This document shows positions 41,134 to 49,935 of a DNA stretch of 64,000 nt, one piece after another (position 1 is the first letter of the stretch; each line of letters starts with the position of its first letter). The DNA is from a virus. The position numbers and the translations under genes were made by a program. Below the pieces are notes generated by a model. That model ran no database searches, was not told the origin of the DNA, and saw nothing but the letters and a program-made list of their open reading frames with translations. The stretch is from IMG/VR virus record IMGVR_UViG_3300050016_000116, positions 1 through 64,000 of that record. One strand, written 5' to 3'.

Positions 41134-42731
41134 CAATGGTGAATTATTCGGTTCTTGATCACGGCTACTTGGGACTAGTGGAGAGCTGGGGGAGTGACGA
41201 GCGCATCGTGGAGGCGGCGCGCATGTCGACGGGCAAGGGTTTCCTAGGGTGGGGGCCGAGCACCGTTTGCCAGTGTGGTCGGGAGGTCACTGAAGCCAAC
41301 GCGCTTGATCATCGCGAGTGCGGCTCACCCACGAAGTTCACGACGAGCCCCGGTGACGAGAAGCTCCTTCGCTACCTCTGGGAGAACAAGCACGCGACGC
41401 CATTCGAGATGGCGGGGATGACGATCGAGGTGCAGGCGCCCATCTTCGTCTTCCGGGAGTGGCACCGGCACCGAACGCAATGCCTCGTCGGCGAGACGAT
41501 GATCGCTTGCGTCTCGCCGAATGGCACGACCTATCAGCGCAGCATCAAGAACATCTTCGACCTCAAGTACGGTGGTGTCGAAGACACGCAACCGCGAACG
41601 AGGAACGGGACGAGCCGGGGTGGCACGCCCGTCAGACGAGAGGCGCGGCGGGTGGTCCCGTGGCGCAAGCGTGTTCTGCCCAACTGCCAGGCGCGCGCTC
41701 TCCGCGTGCTCAACGAGACGACGGGAGAGTTCGAGACAGCGCCGATGGCCGACGTTTGGGAGTCGGGCACGAAGCCCGTCTTCTGCGTGAAGACTGAGAC
41801 CGGGCGCACCGTCGAGGCGAGCGCTGAGCACCCGTTCTTCACGCGCGACGGCTGGAAGAAGCTCAAGGAGCTTCGCGTCGGCGATTCGCTTGCTCGCATC
41901 GGCGTCGTCGCTACGCGTGAGCGACCGCTCCCTCCGGCGCTCCGGGCCGGCATCGGCGTGTGGACATCGATGATGAGGGCTCGCCTCATTCGGCAGCCGA
42001 CGGACTTTTGTTATCTCTGCGAGACGGAGTTCAAGTTCTCGATCCTCGAACTCGACCACGTCGTGCCGGTGTCGGCGGACCTGTTGCGGGCGCTCGACGC
42101 GACGAACCTCCGCCCCATCTGCCCGCGATGCCACAAGAACAAGAGCGCTGCGGAGCAGCCCTCACGGGAGGGGATGACTCGCCGAGGCGTACGGTGGGAG
42201 CGCGTCGTCGAGGTCCGCGAAGTCGGCGACGCGCCTACCTACGACATCGAGGTCGACGGGCCGCACCACAACTTCGTCGCCAACGGGCTAGTGGTCCACA
42301 ACAGCTACAACGAGATGAGCAGTCGCTACATGCCGCTACCGGACGTGAACTACATCCCGAGTGTTGAGAGGTTGATGCTCAATTCGAAGACGAACAAGCA
42401 GGCGGGGACGGTAAAGGGCTCGGAGGAGATGACTGAGCCGAAGGCTGGGGCGGTGCGTCATGCGCTGTCGCTCCTCTACGGGGACCAGCAGCGTGCATAT
42501 GAGGAGTTCCTCAAGTGGGGCGTCCCGAAGGAGCTAGCCCGCGTCCACCTTCCCGTGGGTCGCTACTCGCGGATGCGCGCGAGCGCGAACCTGCGCAACT
42601 GGCTCGCGTTCCTCACGCTCCGGATGGACGAGAAAGCTCAGTGGGAGATCCGTCAGTACGCGAATGTAGTGGGGGAGATCATCTCTGCACAATTCCCGCG
42701 TACGTGGGCACTCTTCTCTGAGAAGCGCTGA
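41130..42731 (+). CDS. thyX: Flavin-dependent thymidylate synthase ThyX interrupted by an intein
   Basis: 533 codons; residues 118-391 are an intein, leaving 259 residues, a normal ThyX length. The ThyX motif RHRxxSxNExSxRY is split: RHRTQ | intein | SYNEMSSRY. Other ThyX parts are NKHATPFE and the C-terminal LPVGRYSRMRASANLRNWLAFL with the catalytic-site Ser/Arg region. The enzyme makes dTMP from dUMP; in this context it could also make a modified pyrimidine, which the sequence does not show. Confidence 0.9.
   Translation: MTMVNYSVLDHGYLGLVESWGSDERIVEAARMSTGKGFLGWGPSTVCQCGREVTEANALDHRECGSPTKFTTSPGDEKLLRYLWENKHATPFEMAGMTIEVQAPIFVFREWHRHRTQCLVGETMIACVSPNGTTYQRSIKNIFDLKYGGVEDTQPRTRNGTSRGGTPVRREARRVVPWRKRVLPNCQARALRVLNETTGEFETAPMADVWESGTKPVFCVKTETGRTVEASAEHPFFTRDGWKKLKELRVGDSLARIGVVATRERPLPPALRAGIGVWTSMMRARLIRQPTDFCYLCETEFKFSILELDHVVPVSADLLRALDATNLRPICPRCHKNKSAAEQPSREGMTRRGVRWERVVEVREVGDAPTYDIEVDGPHHNFVANGLVVHNSYNEMSSRYMPLPDVNYIPSVERLMLNSKTNKQAGTVKGSEEMTEPKAGAVRHALSLLYGDQQRAYEEFLKWGVPKELARVHLPVGRYSRMRASANLRNWLAFLTLRMDEKAQWEIRQYANVVGEIISAQFPRTWALFSEKR
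41481..42302 (+). other. Intein with HNH endonuclease in ThyX
   Basis: 274 residues. Starts Cys-Leu-Val-Gly-Glu-Thr; block B-like VEASAEHPFFTRDGW; ends VVHN before extein Ser. Inside is an HNH nuclease: CYLCETEF, LELDHVVPVS, NLRPICPRCHKNKS (two Cys pairs plus the DH). The insertion site is the most conserved ThyX motif, the usual niche of a homing element. Confidence 0.9.
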
Positions 42732-43537
42732 TGCGCGAGGTCATCATTGTTCCCCCAGAGAACTCGGCGCGAAAGGGGCGATCGTTCCGCGCAGTCTGTC
42801 TTGCGACGATTGAAGCGGACACACTCTGGGGGGAGACCATCACTGACGACACGCGCCCGGTGCTTGCGGTGTTCGCGGGTTCGGACCAGGAGATGCGTCC
42901 CTTCCAGGCGAACCTGCGAATGGGGAGGAAGGCGAACATCATCAACGCGGGCAGGAACTCCTACCGGAAGAAGACAGACCGGATGGAGTTCCTGCGGTCA
43001 GTCGATTACGAGTACACGTGGCAGCGGGAAGCAGAGGGATCGATCCTCACCGTGCGGCTCTCGGAGCTATTCATGCTCGACCCGGGGATGGTCGACCCAT
43101 GGGGCGCCAAGTTCATCGTCCTCCCCTCCTCCACGTGGGCAGCAGAGCAGACGATCGATCCCACTCCCGCGGTGATGCACGTGCGAGGTCTTGGGTTCAA
43201 GGGTATCGAGCATGAACAGCTCACTGCTCTCGTGCCTCTTGCCGCTCTCTTCGCGGTATATCTCGACCGGCGCACGCGTTGTCCAATCGTCATGGACGAA
43301 CGGTTCTACCTCCAGCTCTTCTGCGCCAGTCTCGGGCAAGGACTCGCATCGTTCGCGTGGGACGGGAGGTACAGCGAGGACTTCGGGGTGAACAAGTCGT
43401 TCAAGTTCTCGCAGGACACGGACGACGTTGGGTGCTTCGCGAAGGGTGTCGCGTTCAAGGCGAACCACGAGCAGATTGAGACCCTTCTCGCAGAGCAAAC
43501 CACCTACTTCTTCGAGGCTACTCATGGCGCGTCCTGA
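42731..43537 (+). CDS. Hypothetical protein upstream of the methyltransferase-helicase
   Basis: 268 residues, one-base overlap with thyX. Mixed alpha/beta; MREVIIVPPENSARKGRSFR at the start and a hydrophobic core segment TALVPLAALFAVYLDRRTRCP. It overlaps the next gene by 14 bases, so the two are probably co-translated. No family recognised; a partner role is only suggested by position. Confidence 0.6.
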   Translation: MREVIIVPPENSARKGRSFRAVCLATIEADTLWGETITDDTRPVLAVFAGSDQEMRPFQANLRMGRKANIINAGRNSYRKKTDRMEFLRSVDYEYTWQREAEGSILTVRLSELFMLDPGMVDPWGAKFIVLPSSTWAAEQTIDPTPAVMHVRGLGFKGIEHEQLTALVPLAALFAVYLDRRTRCPIVMDERFYLQLFCASLGQGLASFAWDGRYSEDFGVNKSFKFSQDTDDVGCFAKGVAFKANHEQIETLLAEQTTYFFEATHGAS

Positions 43538-46500
43538 ATCGCAGGCATTTGCCGGGTTCTTCCCGACACCACTGCATCTCCTCCCGCGCATCGCACGTCT
43601 GCTCTCTCCCAGGAGAGAGGAAGGTGCTGAGACATCGATTCTTGATCCCTGCGCGGGGGAGGGTCATGCGGTCGTGGAGCTGGCGAAGTACCTCTGCAAG
43701 CGCAGTCCGAACATCTTCGTGTGTGAGATGGAGTTCACGCGCTACGAAGCGCTTGAGAAGACACTCAGAGGAGTCGGGTGCTGGAAGAACGTTCTCCACG
43801 GAGACGCATTCCGGGTCACGTTCAAGAAGGGGAGCAATGAGGGGGTCTCTGTTCTCTACCTGAACCCTCCCTACGACACGCACCCGGTCTACGGACGGTT
43901 GGAGCACAAGTTCCTGGAGAGGTTCACCGACACCCTCAAGGATGGTGGGATTCTCTTCTACGTGGTTCCGTACTACTCCCTCAAGGCATCGGCGGACTTC
44001 TTCGCCTCACGATTCTCTGAGCTGCACTGCTACAAGTTCCCGGGCTCCGACTTTGAGGCGTTCAAGCAAGTTGTCTTGGTCGGGCAGAAGGGAAGTGGAC
44101 TATTCGGGGAGAGCAACAAGAAGCTGCGCCAAGACGTGCTCACGTGGGCGGAGGACCCGGAGCGAATCCAGAAGCTCCCAGCGATCCCGGAGCCGCTCTG
44201 GGAGGTCCCTTCTTCCCCGCGGTACCACGATGGGTTGGAGGAGTGGATCATCCGCCCGGTCGACATCACGGCGCTCACGAAGAAGGTGCGCCCATGGATG
44301 CAGTCAGCTCGGAATGGAGCGCTCATCCCCATCCCGGGGATCGTTCCCGATCTCCCGGTCCAAGAGATGCTCCTGCGCCAGTACCCCGTAGCGACCCCTC
44401 CTAGACCCGCGCACATCGCGGCAGGCATCGCATCAGGCATCTTCAACGGAGCCCGTCTGAAGCCATCCTACCGCGAAAGAAGGGCACTCCCGGCTCTCCT
44501 CGTGAAGGGGTGCTTTGACAAGGAGTACCGGACGGTGGAGGAGAAGAAGGACAAGAACGGGAACACCAAGGGTCTCGTTCAGGTTCAGCAGCCGAAGCTG
44601 GTCACCACCGTGCTCGACCTCTCAACGTTCCGCTACCACGTGCTCAAGAGTGGTGTGGAGCCCTGTAAGGGTATCCCCAAGGTCGAGACGATGAGCGTGG
44701 CAGACCTCATCGAGCACTATGGGGACTCGATGACGGGGGTGATGGGGGTGCAGTGCCCGGTGCTCTACGACCCGAGAAGGGACGCGGACTCCATCCCCAT
44801 CCCGGAGACACCCAGGAAGCTCTTCAACGCCCAAGCGCACGCGGTTCGAGCGCTGGTGAAGCTTCTCGGAGGACCATCATCGACGAAGAGGAAGCGAAGG
44901 GGGAAGGCAGCGATCCTCCTGGGGGAGATTGGGGTAGGCAAGAGCACGGTCGCAGCAATGGCAGCAGAGACCATCAAGGCGAAGCGCATCCTCATCATGT
45001 GCCCACCTCACCTCTTGACCTCGTGGACGAACGAGTGCGCGGCAGTGCTCCCGCACGCAGAGGTGGTCGTCCTCAACAATGTGGAGGACGTGGACGCGCT
45101 CGTTTCGAGGAAGCAGCGGAGGGGGACGACCAAGCGCACGATCGTCACGCTCCTCACACGCGAGACAGCGAAGCTATCGCACTCCCGGGAAGGAGTTGGG
45201 GGAACTTGCCCGAAGTGCGGGTCATCCCTTCCCTTCGACCCCGAGGATCTTGCGAAGAAGCGGGAGCGCTGCGAGCACATCCCCAAGACACCCTCCAACA
45301 AGCTCGCAGAGATCTCCATCCGACTTGGCTATCGGCTCCTCCCGTTCTCGGGGGACGTGGCTGCATACTTCGGTGGGTTCTTCGACAAGCAGCGCGCGAA
45401 TGCCTACGACTCGATGGAGAAGCGGCCGCAATTCCGAGGGCTCACCCTCGGGGAGCTGGATGACGCGCTCGTGGAGCTTCTCATGCTTCTCCCGCAGTCT
45501 CTCGACAGCGAGACGCGTACCAAGGTCGAGAATGCGATCGTGGTCATCCTCCATGCAGCGGGAGACGAGGAGCGCACGTTGAAGACAGCGGCAATCGTCG
45601 CTGCGAACAACAACTCATGGACCCACTTCGAGCAGGACTTGCTCCTCTTGCTTCCTCCTGGCGATCCGCGGGTAGCGCAGTTCATCAAGGAAGTGAAGGA
45701 AGCTGAGAAGCCCAAGAGCTACGGCGGTGACGTTTGGCACGCGTTCGAACAGCGAGTGCAGGATTCGAAGGAGGGGAAGGCAAAGGCAGGTTCGATCGAT
45801 GTCTCCTGGGCATCGGGGGAGCTGATGCTGCACTCGAAGTGCAAGCGCGGGTCTCTCGAAGCAGCACGTGCAGCGTTCATTGGGATTCGGGTTTTCTCCA
45901 CCTTCGAGGATGGTGAGCCGTGCGGGGAGTTCCTCTTCCAGGCAGTTCCGACCCCGAGACGTGTTGCGCTCTCTTCCTACATCACGAAGTACCACCCGGA
46001 GCTGTTCGACTTCCTCGTGCTCGACGAAGGACACGAGTACAGCTCTGACTCCAGCGCGCAGAGCTTCGCTGCCCACCGTCTCACCGCACTCGGGCTCCCC
46101 ACGATCTTGATGACCGGGACGATCATGAACGGGTACGCAGAGAGCTTGTTCACGAACCTCTGGGCGCTCTCCCCCGCGTTTCGTTCGGAGTTCGATCGCA
46201 ACGAGCGCCAGCGGTTCATCGACCGCTACGGGTATCGCAAGCGAATCGTGGAGGACCGGGACAAGGAGACCAAACAAGTGGTCGAGTTCGGTTCGCAGTC
46301 GGATCGAGTGGTCCGCTCAGAGCGGGTTGTCGGCAATGCTCCCGGGCTCCTCCCGCTCTTCCTCCTGCGCCACCTTCTCCCCATCTCCGTCACGCTCCAC
46401 AAGACGGACTTGGCGATCGATCTCCCTCCCCTGCGTCAGGAGAGGTTCCGCGTGAAGCCGACAATCAAGCAGCACCAGTTCTACGACCAGCTCAAGGATG

Positions 46501-47258
46501 CTCTGGTGACGCAGATCAAGGCAGACCGTTACGTGGAAGGACTTGCGGGGAAGCTCTGGGGTCAGCTTGCAGAGCTACCGTCCTACTTGGACCGGGCGCA
46601 CGAGGGGTTTGAGATTCGCTACCCGGAGTCGGTGGGTGGAGCCATTGTGGCAAGCGTTCCCCCTCTCCCGCTCACCCCCGTGCTCCCAAAGGAGCGATGG
46701 ATCCTCGACAAGGTGCAGAGCGAGCTGGACGAGGGAAGGAACGTGATGGTGTTCTCTTGGCACCTCTCGCTCCTCCCGCGACTTCAGCGGCTCATCTCCG
46801 AACACATCGGGGAGGACGTTCCTATCCTCTTCGCGGACAAGGTCCCGACAGCGAAGCGCCAGGATTGGATCGATCGCGAGGTCATCCGGAAGGGAGCGCG
46901 GGTGATGTGCGCGAACCCTGTCGCTATCCAGACGGGGCTCAACAACTTGGTCTACTTCGCCACGGAGATCTGGCACGAGAACCCGGCGTGCAACCCCATC
47001 ACCTACCGCCAAGCGGTCGGGCGGGTGGATCGTATCGGGCAGAAGAAGGACACACGGATCTTCTTCCCGATCTACGAGGAGACACTCCAGGAAGCGCTCT
47101 ACGACCTCCTGATGAAGAAGGTCGCTGTTTCCGTCAGCACGGATGGACTAGATCCCGAGTCAGCACTTCAGGCAGCGGGAGCCGGAGAGGACGAGTACAT
47201 GATGGGTCTGTCGATTGGTCGGCAGCTCTGGAAGATGATGAACGAAGAGGCAGCATGA
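43524..47258 (+). CDS. Methyltransferase-SNF2 helicase fusion (DarB-like)
   Basis: 1244 residues from ATG 43524. Residues ~1-220: methyltransferase with DPCAGEGHAV (SAM site) and NPPYD (catalytic), in the style of DUF6094. Residues ~440-1200: SNF2-type helicase with GEIGVGKST (motif I), LIMCPPHLLTSW (Ia), DEGHEYSSD (II), LMTGTIMNG (III), VMVFSWHLSLL (IV) and QAVGRVDRIGQKK (VI). A zinc pair, CPKCG...C, lies near ~558. This layout resembles DarB, the large P1 antirestriction methyltransferase-helicase. That role is an inference; a DNA-modifying translocase is the safe description. Confidence 0.8.
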   Translation: MARPESQAFAGFFPTPLHLLPRIARLLSPRREEGAETSILDPCAGEGHAVVELAKYLCKRSPNIFVCEMEFTRYEALEKTLRGVGCWKNVLHGDAFRVTFKKGSNEGVSVLYLNPPYDTHPVYGRLEHKFLERFTDTLKDGGILFYVVPYYSLKASADFFASRFSELHCYKFPGSDFEAFKQVVLVGQKGSGLFGESNKKLRQDVLTWAEDPERIQKLPAIPEPLWEVPSSPRYHDGLEEWIIRPVDITALTKKVRPWMQSARNGALIPIPGIVPDLPVQEMLLRQYPVATPPRPAHIAAGIASGIFNGARLKPSYRERRALPALLVKGCFDKEYRTVEEKKDKNGNTKGLVQVQQPKLVTTVLDLSTFRYHVLKSGVEPCKGIPKVETMSVADLIEHYGDSMTGVMGVQCPVLYDPRRDADSIPIPETPRKLFNAQAHAVRALVKLLGGPSSTKRKRRGKAAILLGEIGVGKSTVAAMAAETIKAKRILIMCPPHLLTSWTNECAAVLPHAEVVVLNNVEDVDALVSRKQRRGTTKRTIVTLLTRETAKLSHSREGVGGTCPKCGSSLPFDPEDLAKKRERCEHIPKTPSNKLAEISIRLGYRLLPFSGDVAAYFGGFFDKQRANAYDSMEKRPQFRGLTLGELDDALVELLMLLPQSLDSETRTKVENAIVVILHAAGDEERTLKTAAIVAANNNSWTHFEQDLLLLLPPGDPRVAQFIKEVKEAEKPKSYGGDVWHAFEQRVQDSKEGKAKAGSIDVSWASGELMLHSKCKRGSLEAARAAFIGIRVFSTFEDGEPCGEFLFQAVPTPRRVALSSYITKYHPELFDFLVLDEGHEYSSDSSAQSFAAHRLTALGLPTILMTGTIMNGYAESLFTNLWALSPAFRSEFDRNERQRFIDRYGYRKRIVEDRDKETKQVVEFGSQSDRVVRSERVVGNAPGLLPLFLLRHLLPISVTLHKTDLAIDLPPLRQERFRVKPTIKQHQFYDQLKDALVTQIKADRYVEGLAGKLWGQLAELPSYLDRAHEGFEIRYPESVGGAIVASVPPLPLTPVLPKERWILDKVQSELDEGRNVMVFSWHLSLLPRLQRLISEHIGEDVPILFADKVPTAKRQDWIDREVIRKGARVMCANPVAIQTGLNNLVYFATEIWHENPACNPITYRQAVGRVDRIGQKKDTRIFFPIYEETLQEALYDLLMKKVAVSVSTDGLDPESALQAAGAGEDEYMMGLSIGRQLWKMMNEEAA

Positions 47259-47485
47259 GTGAGGAGAGGTCATGGCAAGAGTATCGACCACGGTGGGCTC
47301 AGCACGTCAGAGGCGAGCACACGACAAGAGGACTGACCCCGAGCGACAGCCAGGTGTGGAAGGTGACGTGCGAGACGTGCGGGGAGACGTACGGACCCCT
47401 CCCCTGCAACACGGGGATGGTGCGCAACCACATCGCGAAGTTCGCGCTTCAGCACGCACATCGGGATCCTCTTCTCCCGAAGTGA
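47255..47485 (+). CDS. Small zinc-finger protein
   Basis: 76 residues, ATGA overlap with the fusion gene. CETCGETYGPLPC with HIAKFALQHAH suggests a C2H2-like or C-C-H-H zinc site. Basic and small; possible DNA-binding accessory. Confidence 0.6.
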   Translation: MSEERSWQEYRPRWAQHVRGEHTTRGLTPSDSQVWKVTCETCGETYGPLPCNTGMVRNHIAKFALQHAHRDPLLPK

Positions 47486-47895
47486 AGCGGGTCCCGGTCG
47501 ACTTCCGTTACGATGCGGTGAACCCGGACTTCCTTCTGGCGCTCGCGAAGATCGGATCGTACGCGTCGGAAAAGTACGGGAGCTGGTCGCAATACACCGG
47601 AGCACGTCTCCTCGGAGATAAGGATCCCGTCAATCACATCTACGAACACCTCCGGCAGTACCAGATGAACGAGGGGTACGATCACTTTGACGGAGACGTG
47701 CGCTGGCATCTCGTCGCGGTCGCTTACAATGCCATGATGAGCTTCTGGTACCACTCGAAGTGGGGCGCGCTTCGTCACCCCCTCGACCTCAAGGAGGATT
47801 CGAAAAGCGCTTTTCGAACCGGGGAGGTTCGCTCCGTTCCCGGCATCCGCATCTACGAGTTTCCAGGGGAAAAGAAGCCCTCCAAGAAAAAGTAA
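47482..47895 (+). CDS. dATP/dGTP diphosphohydrolase-like protein
   Basis: 137 residues from a GTG overlapping the previous stop. Residues ~12-90 match the family's helical pattern: LLALAKIGSYASEKYG-SW, HIYEHLRQYQMNEG, VRWHLVAVAYNAMM. A palindrome copy lies at ~residues 105-112. Relatives remove dATP or dGTP in phages with altered DNA (MazZ type) or serve nucleotide control; no PurZ is visible in the window. Confidence 0.6.
   Translation: MKRVPVDFRYDAVNPDFLLALAKIGSYASEKYGSWSQYTGARLLGDKDPVNHIYEHLRQYQMNEGYDHFDGDVRWHLVAVAYNAMMSFWYHSKWGALRHPLDLKEDSKSAFRTGEVRSVPGIRIYEFPGEKKPSKKK
47797..47818. repeat. AAAGCGCTTT palindrome inside a gene
   Basis: GATTCG arm, core and CGAA; read in frame as Asp-Ser-Lys-Ala-type residues (DSKSAFR) in a loop-like part of the diphosphohydrolase-like protein. 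Confidence 0.88.
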
Positions 47896-47904
47896 GAAAA
47901 GAAC

Positions 47905-47994
47905 TTGCGAAGCTTCGCAGAAGGTTTATAGTCTCTCTTGTCCCCGCCGCTCTCCGAGAGAAACGGAGCGCTTCCGGGGCAGGAGGATACGAAG
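47905..47994 (+). promoter_or_regulatory. Promoter plus leader, copy 2
   Basis: TTGCGA (47905-47910), 16-base spacer, TATAGT (47927-47932); A-rich upstream. The -35 is in the perfect palindrome TGCGAAGCTTCGCA. The leader ends GGCAGGAGGATACGAAG-ATG, almost the same as the unit at 19651-19743. Confidence 0.65.
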
Positions 47995-48072
47995 ATGAAC
48001 ATCGCGCAGCTCCAGGCTCTCCGGTCGTTGGCTCTTCCCCTCACGGGCCGCCTGTGCGCTACGAGGCACTGA
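47995..48072 (+). CDS. 25-residue leader peptide before the methyltransferase
   Basis: MNIAQLQALRSLALPLTGRL then CATRH, in front of a perfect AGGAGG site; its TGA overlaps the methyltransferase ATG (TGATG). It may be the stump of the gene that this promoter once served, interrupted by arrival of the methyltransferase gene, or a true leader. Confidence 0.4.
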   Translation: MNIAQLQALRSLALPLTGRLCATRH

Positions 48073-48929
48073 TGGTTGCTCGAACATCGAAGGCGAGCCA
48101 CGGCGCGGCGGTGAAGTTGATCGTGGGCGACACGCGCGACGAGTTGCAGCGGCTCTCTGCCGGGATGTTCAACTGTTGCGTAACGAGCCCCCCGTACTGG
48201 GGACTCCGCGACTACGGGCACAAGACGCAGATCGGCGCAGAGGACACCGTGGACGCCTACATTGCTTCGCTCGTGCAAGTGTTCCGTGAGGTGCGGCGCA
48301 CGTTGCGTGACGACGGTACCCTCTGGCTCAACATCGGAGACAGCTACACGAGCGGCAACCGCACGTGGCGCGACCCGGACAAAAAGAACCCGGCGCGCGG
48401 GATGAGCTACCGTGCCCCAACCCCAAAGGGGTTGAAGCCGAAGGATCTGATCGGCGTGCCGTGGCGCCTGGCGTTCGCTCTCCAGGCGGACGGGTGGTTC
48501 TTGCGGTCGGACATCATCTGGTACAAGCCCAACTGCCAGCCCGAATCGGTGAAGGATCGTCCGACCCAGTCGCACGAGTACATCTTTCTGCTCTCCAAGT
48601 CGCAGGACTACTACTACGACACGGAGTCGGTCCGGCAGCCCACGAAGGACGGGCGCTCTACGCGCATGCGTCGCTCGGTGTGGGAGGTCAACACGGAGCC
48701 GTACGCAGGGGCGCATTTCGCCGTGTTCCCGCCGTCACTCGTCCGGCCATGCGTCCTCGCAGGCAGTCCGAAGAGCGGTCTTGTGCTGGACCCGTTCTTC
48801 GGCTCCGGCGCTCTCGGCGTCGCGTGCCTTGAGACGGATCGTTCCTGCATCGGTATCGAGGTAAAGGAGGAGTACGCGGAGCTGGCTAGGGAGCGGCTGC
48901 GAGGTCTCCAGCTTGGGCTACTAGGATGA
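48072..48929 (+). CDS. DNA methyltransferase (beta-class, TSPPYWG)
   Basis: 285 residues. Motif IV TSPPYWGLRDYG (~39-50) precedes motif I DPFFGSGALG (~237-246), the beta-class order of N4-cytosine/N6-adenine methyltransferases. No specificity domain is separately visible. It likely protects phage DNA from host restriction. It is the first real gene after the promoter copy at 47905. Confidence 0.88.
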   Translation: MVARTSKASHGAAVKLIVGDTRDELQRLSAGMFNCCVTSPPYWGLRDYGHKTQIGAEDTVDAYIASLVQVFREVRRTLRDDGTLWLNIGDSYTSGNRTWRDPDKKNPARGMSYRAPTPKGLKPKDLIGVPWRLAFALQADGWFLRSDIIWYKPNCQPESVKDRPTQSHEYIFLLSKSQDYYYDTESVRQPTKDGRSTRMRRSVWEVNTEPYAGAHFAVFPPSLVRPCVLAGSPKSGLVLDPFFGSGALGVACLETDRSCIGIEVKEEYAELARERLRGLQLGLLG

Positions 48930-49124
48930 GCGCGCGAATTGCCAGTCAGCGTGTACGACGCATGCGCTCTTTTGGAGGTGGCGAACCTGGAGCTTCCGCT
49001 CCGTCCCACCGTCGAAGTACAACTCGAACAGTGGCTTTCCGTCGTTCCCTAGGACTTCGCAGGTACCCGGTCGTGGCATCTGCCGGCTCTCGTCCATCAT
49101 CGTCAGCTCTACATCCACGGCCAT
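48921..49124 (-). CDS. Small minus-strand hypothetical protein
   Basis: 67 residues, with a credible protein texture (GTCEVLGNDGKPLFELYFDG, LQVRHLQKSACV). The + strand of the same DNA gives only Arg/Ser-rich text. It overlaps the methyltransferase end by 9 bases. No good ribosome site precedes the ATG, so the start is uncertain. It may be a passenger that came with the methyltransferase. Confidence 0.5.
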   Translation of the reverse strand: MAVDVELTMMDESRQMPRPGTCEVLGNDGKPLFELYFDGGTERKLQVRHLQKSACVVHADWQFARSS

Positions 49125-49179
49125 GTACGTCGGGGTCGAAAGGGACGGCTATGTCCACTCGTGAAGCAGGGAGGGCGTC

Positions 49180-49560
49180 ATGACCAAGTGTCAGTGTGGG
49201 AAGGAGTACCGGAAGGGGACTCTTGCAGTCGTGGTTGGGGGTCCCAGCAAGAAGCTCGCGGGCAAGAGGGTTTGTCCGGAGTGCGCTGCGGGCGGGATCC
49301 TCCTCGTCGCATCGAAGCGTCCCGTTGTTCACTCCGACGATGGTTCGATTGCGAGGGAGGAGCGAACAATCCTCCGCTCAGCTCTGAAGCCCATCATCAA
49401 GAATCTGGATGCTCAGGTGAAGGCGTTGACCATGACAGAACGTCCTGCCGGCTCGCTCTCACCTGAGCAAGTAGAGGCAGTGCAGTTCGTCAAGGGCAAG
49501 ATCGAAGGCATGGAGAACATGCTGGCAGTCCTCAAGAACGCAGCGAAGGAGGCGTCATGA
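49180..49560 (+). CDS. Small zinc-ribbon protein
   Basis: 126 residues. N-terminal CQCG...CPEC ribbon (residues 4-35), helical C-terminus (ERPAGSLSPEQVEAVQFVKG). GGAGGG upstream. The last four bases overlap the next gene. Unknown function. Confidence 0.65.
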   Translation: MTKCQCGKEYRKGTLAVVVGGPSKKLAGKRVCPECAAGGILLVASKRPVVHSDDGSIAREERTILRSALKPIIKNLDAQVKALTMTERPAGSLSPEQVEAVQFVKGKIEGMENMLAVLKNAAKEAS

Positions 49561-49772
49561 TCACCGAACTTCAGGCTGCTTCTCGCAATTACCAGCGAGC
49601 GCTGGAAGACCAAGAGATCATCCTTCACTTCGGGTACGAGGTACCCGTTTCGGTCTTGCTCCGGATCGTCGAGACCAGAACGGTTCTCACGAAGCTCATT
49701 CTGAGTGTCCTGAAGCCCTCTCCTGCGCCTTTCGACCCCTCTTCCAGCTCCGAGTCCATCCCCTTCCCTTGA
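49557..49772 (+). CDS. Small helical protein
   Basis: 71 residues, ATGA overlap with the zinc-ribbon gene. Amphipathic helices (LQAASRNYQRALEDQEIIL, VLLRIVETRTVLTKLIL) and a Pro/Ser-rich end. No family recognised. The 207 bases after it hold no gene, only a perfect palindrome ACACGTCGCGACGTGT and the hairpin at 49936. Confidence 0.55.
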   Translation: MITELQAASRNYQRALEDQEIILHFGYEVPVSVLLRIVETRTVLTKLILSVLKPSPAPFDPSSSSESIPFP

Positions 49773-49935
49773 GTGCGTCCTAAGGCATCCTAGGCGCAGC
49801 AATCACGTACGGTCCCCTAAGCAATACCGCGCTGAGGTAACACGTCGCGACGTGTCCTCGGAAAGGCAACGGGACGGGCGGACAGCGAACGGTAACGTGC
49901 TGGTCCGCCACTATTCTTTCATCCCCCCTCACTCT

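Noticed and set aside
47482-47895. Z-genome (2-aminoadenine) system
   Set aside because: The diphosphohydrolase-like protein alone is not enough; no PurZ is seen and the polymerase is family B rather than the DpoZ type.
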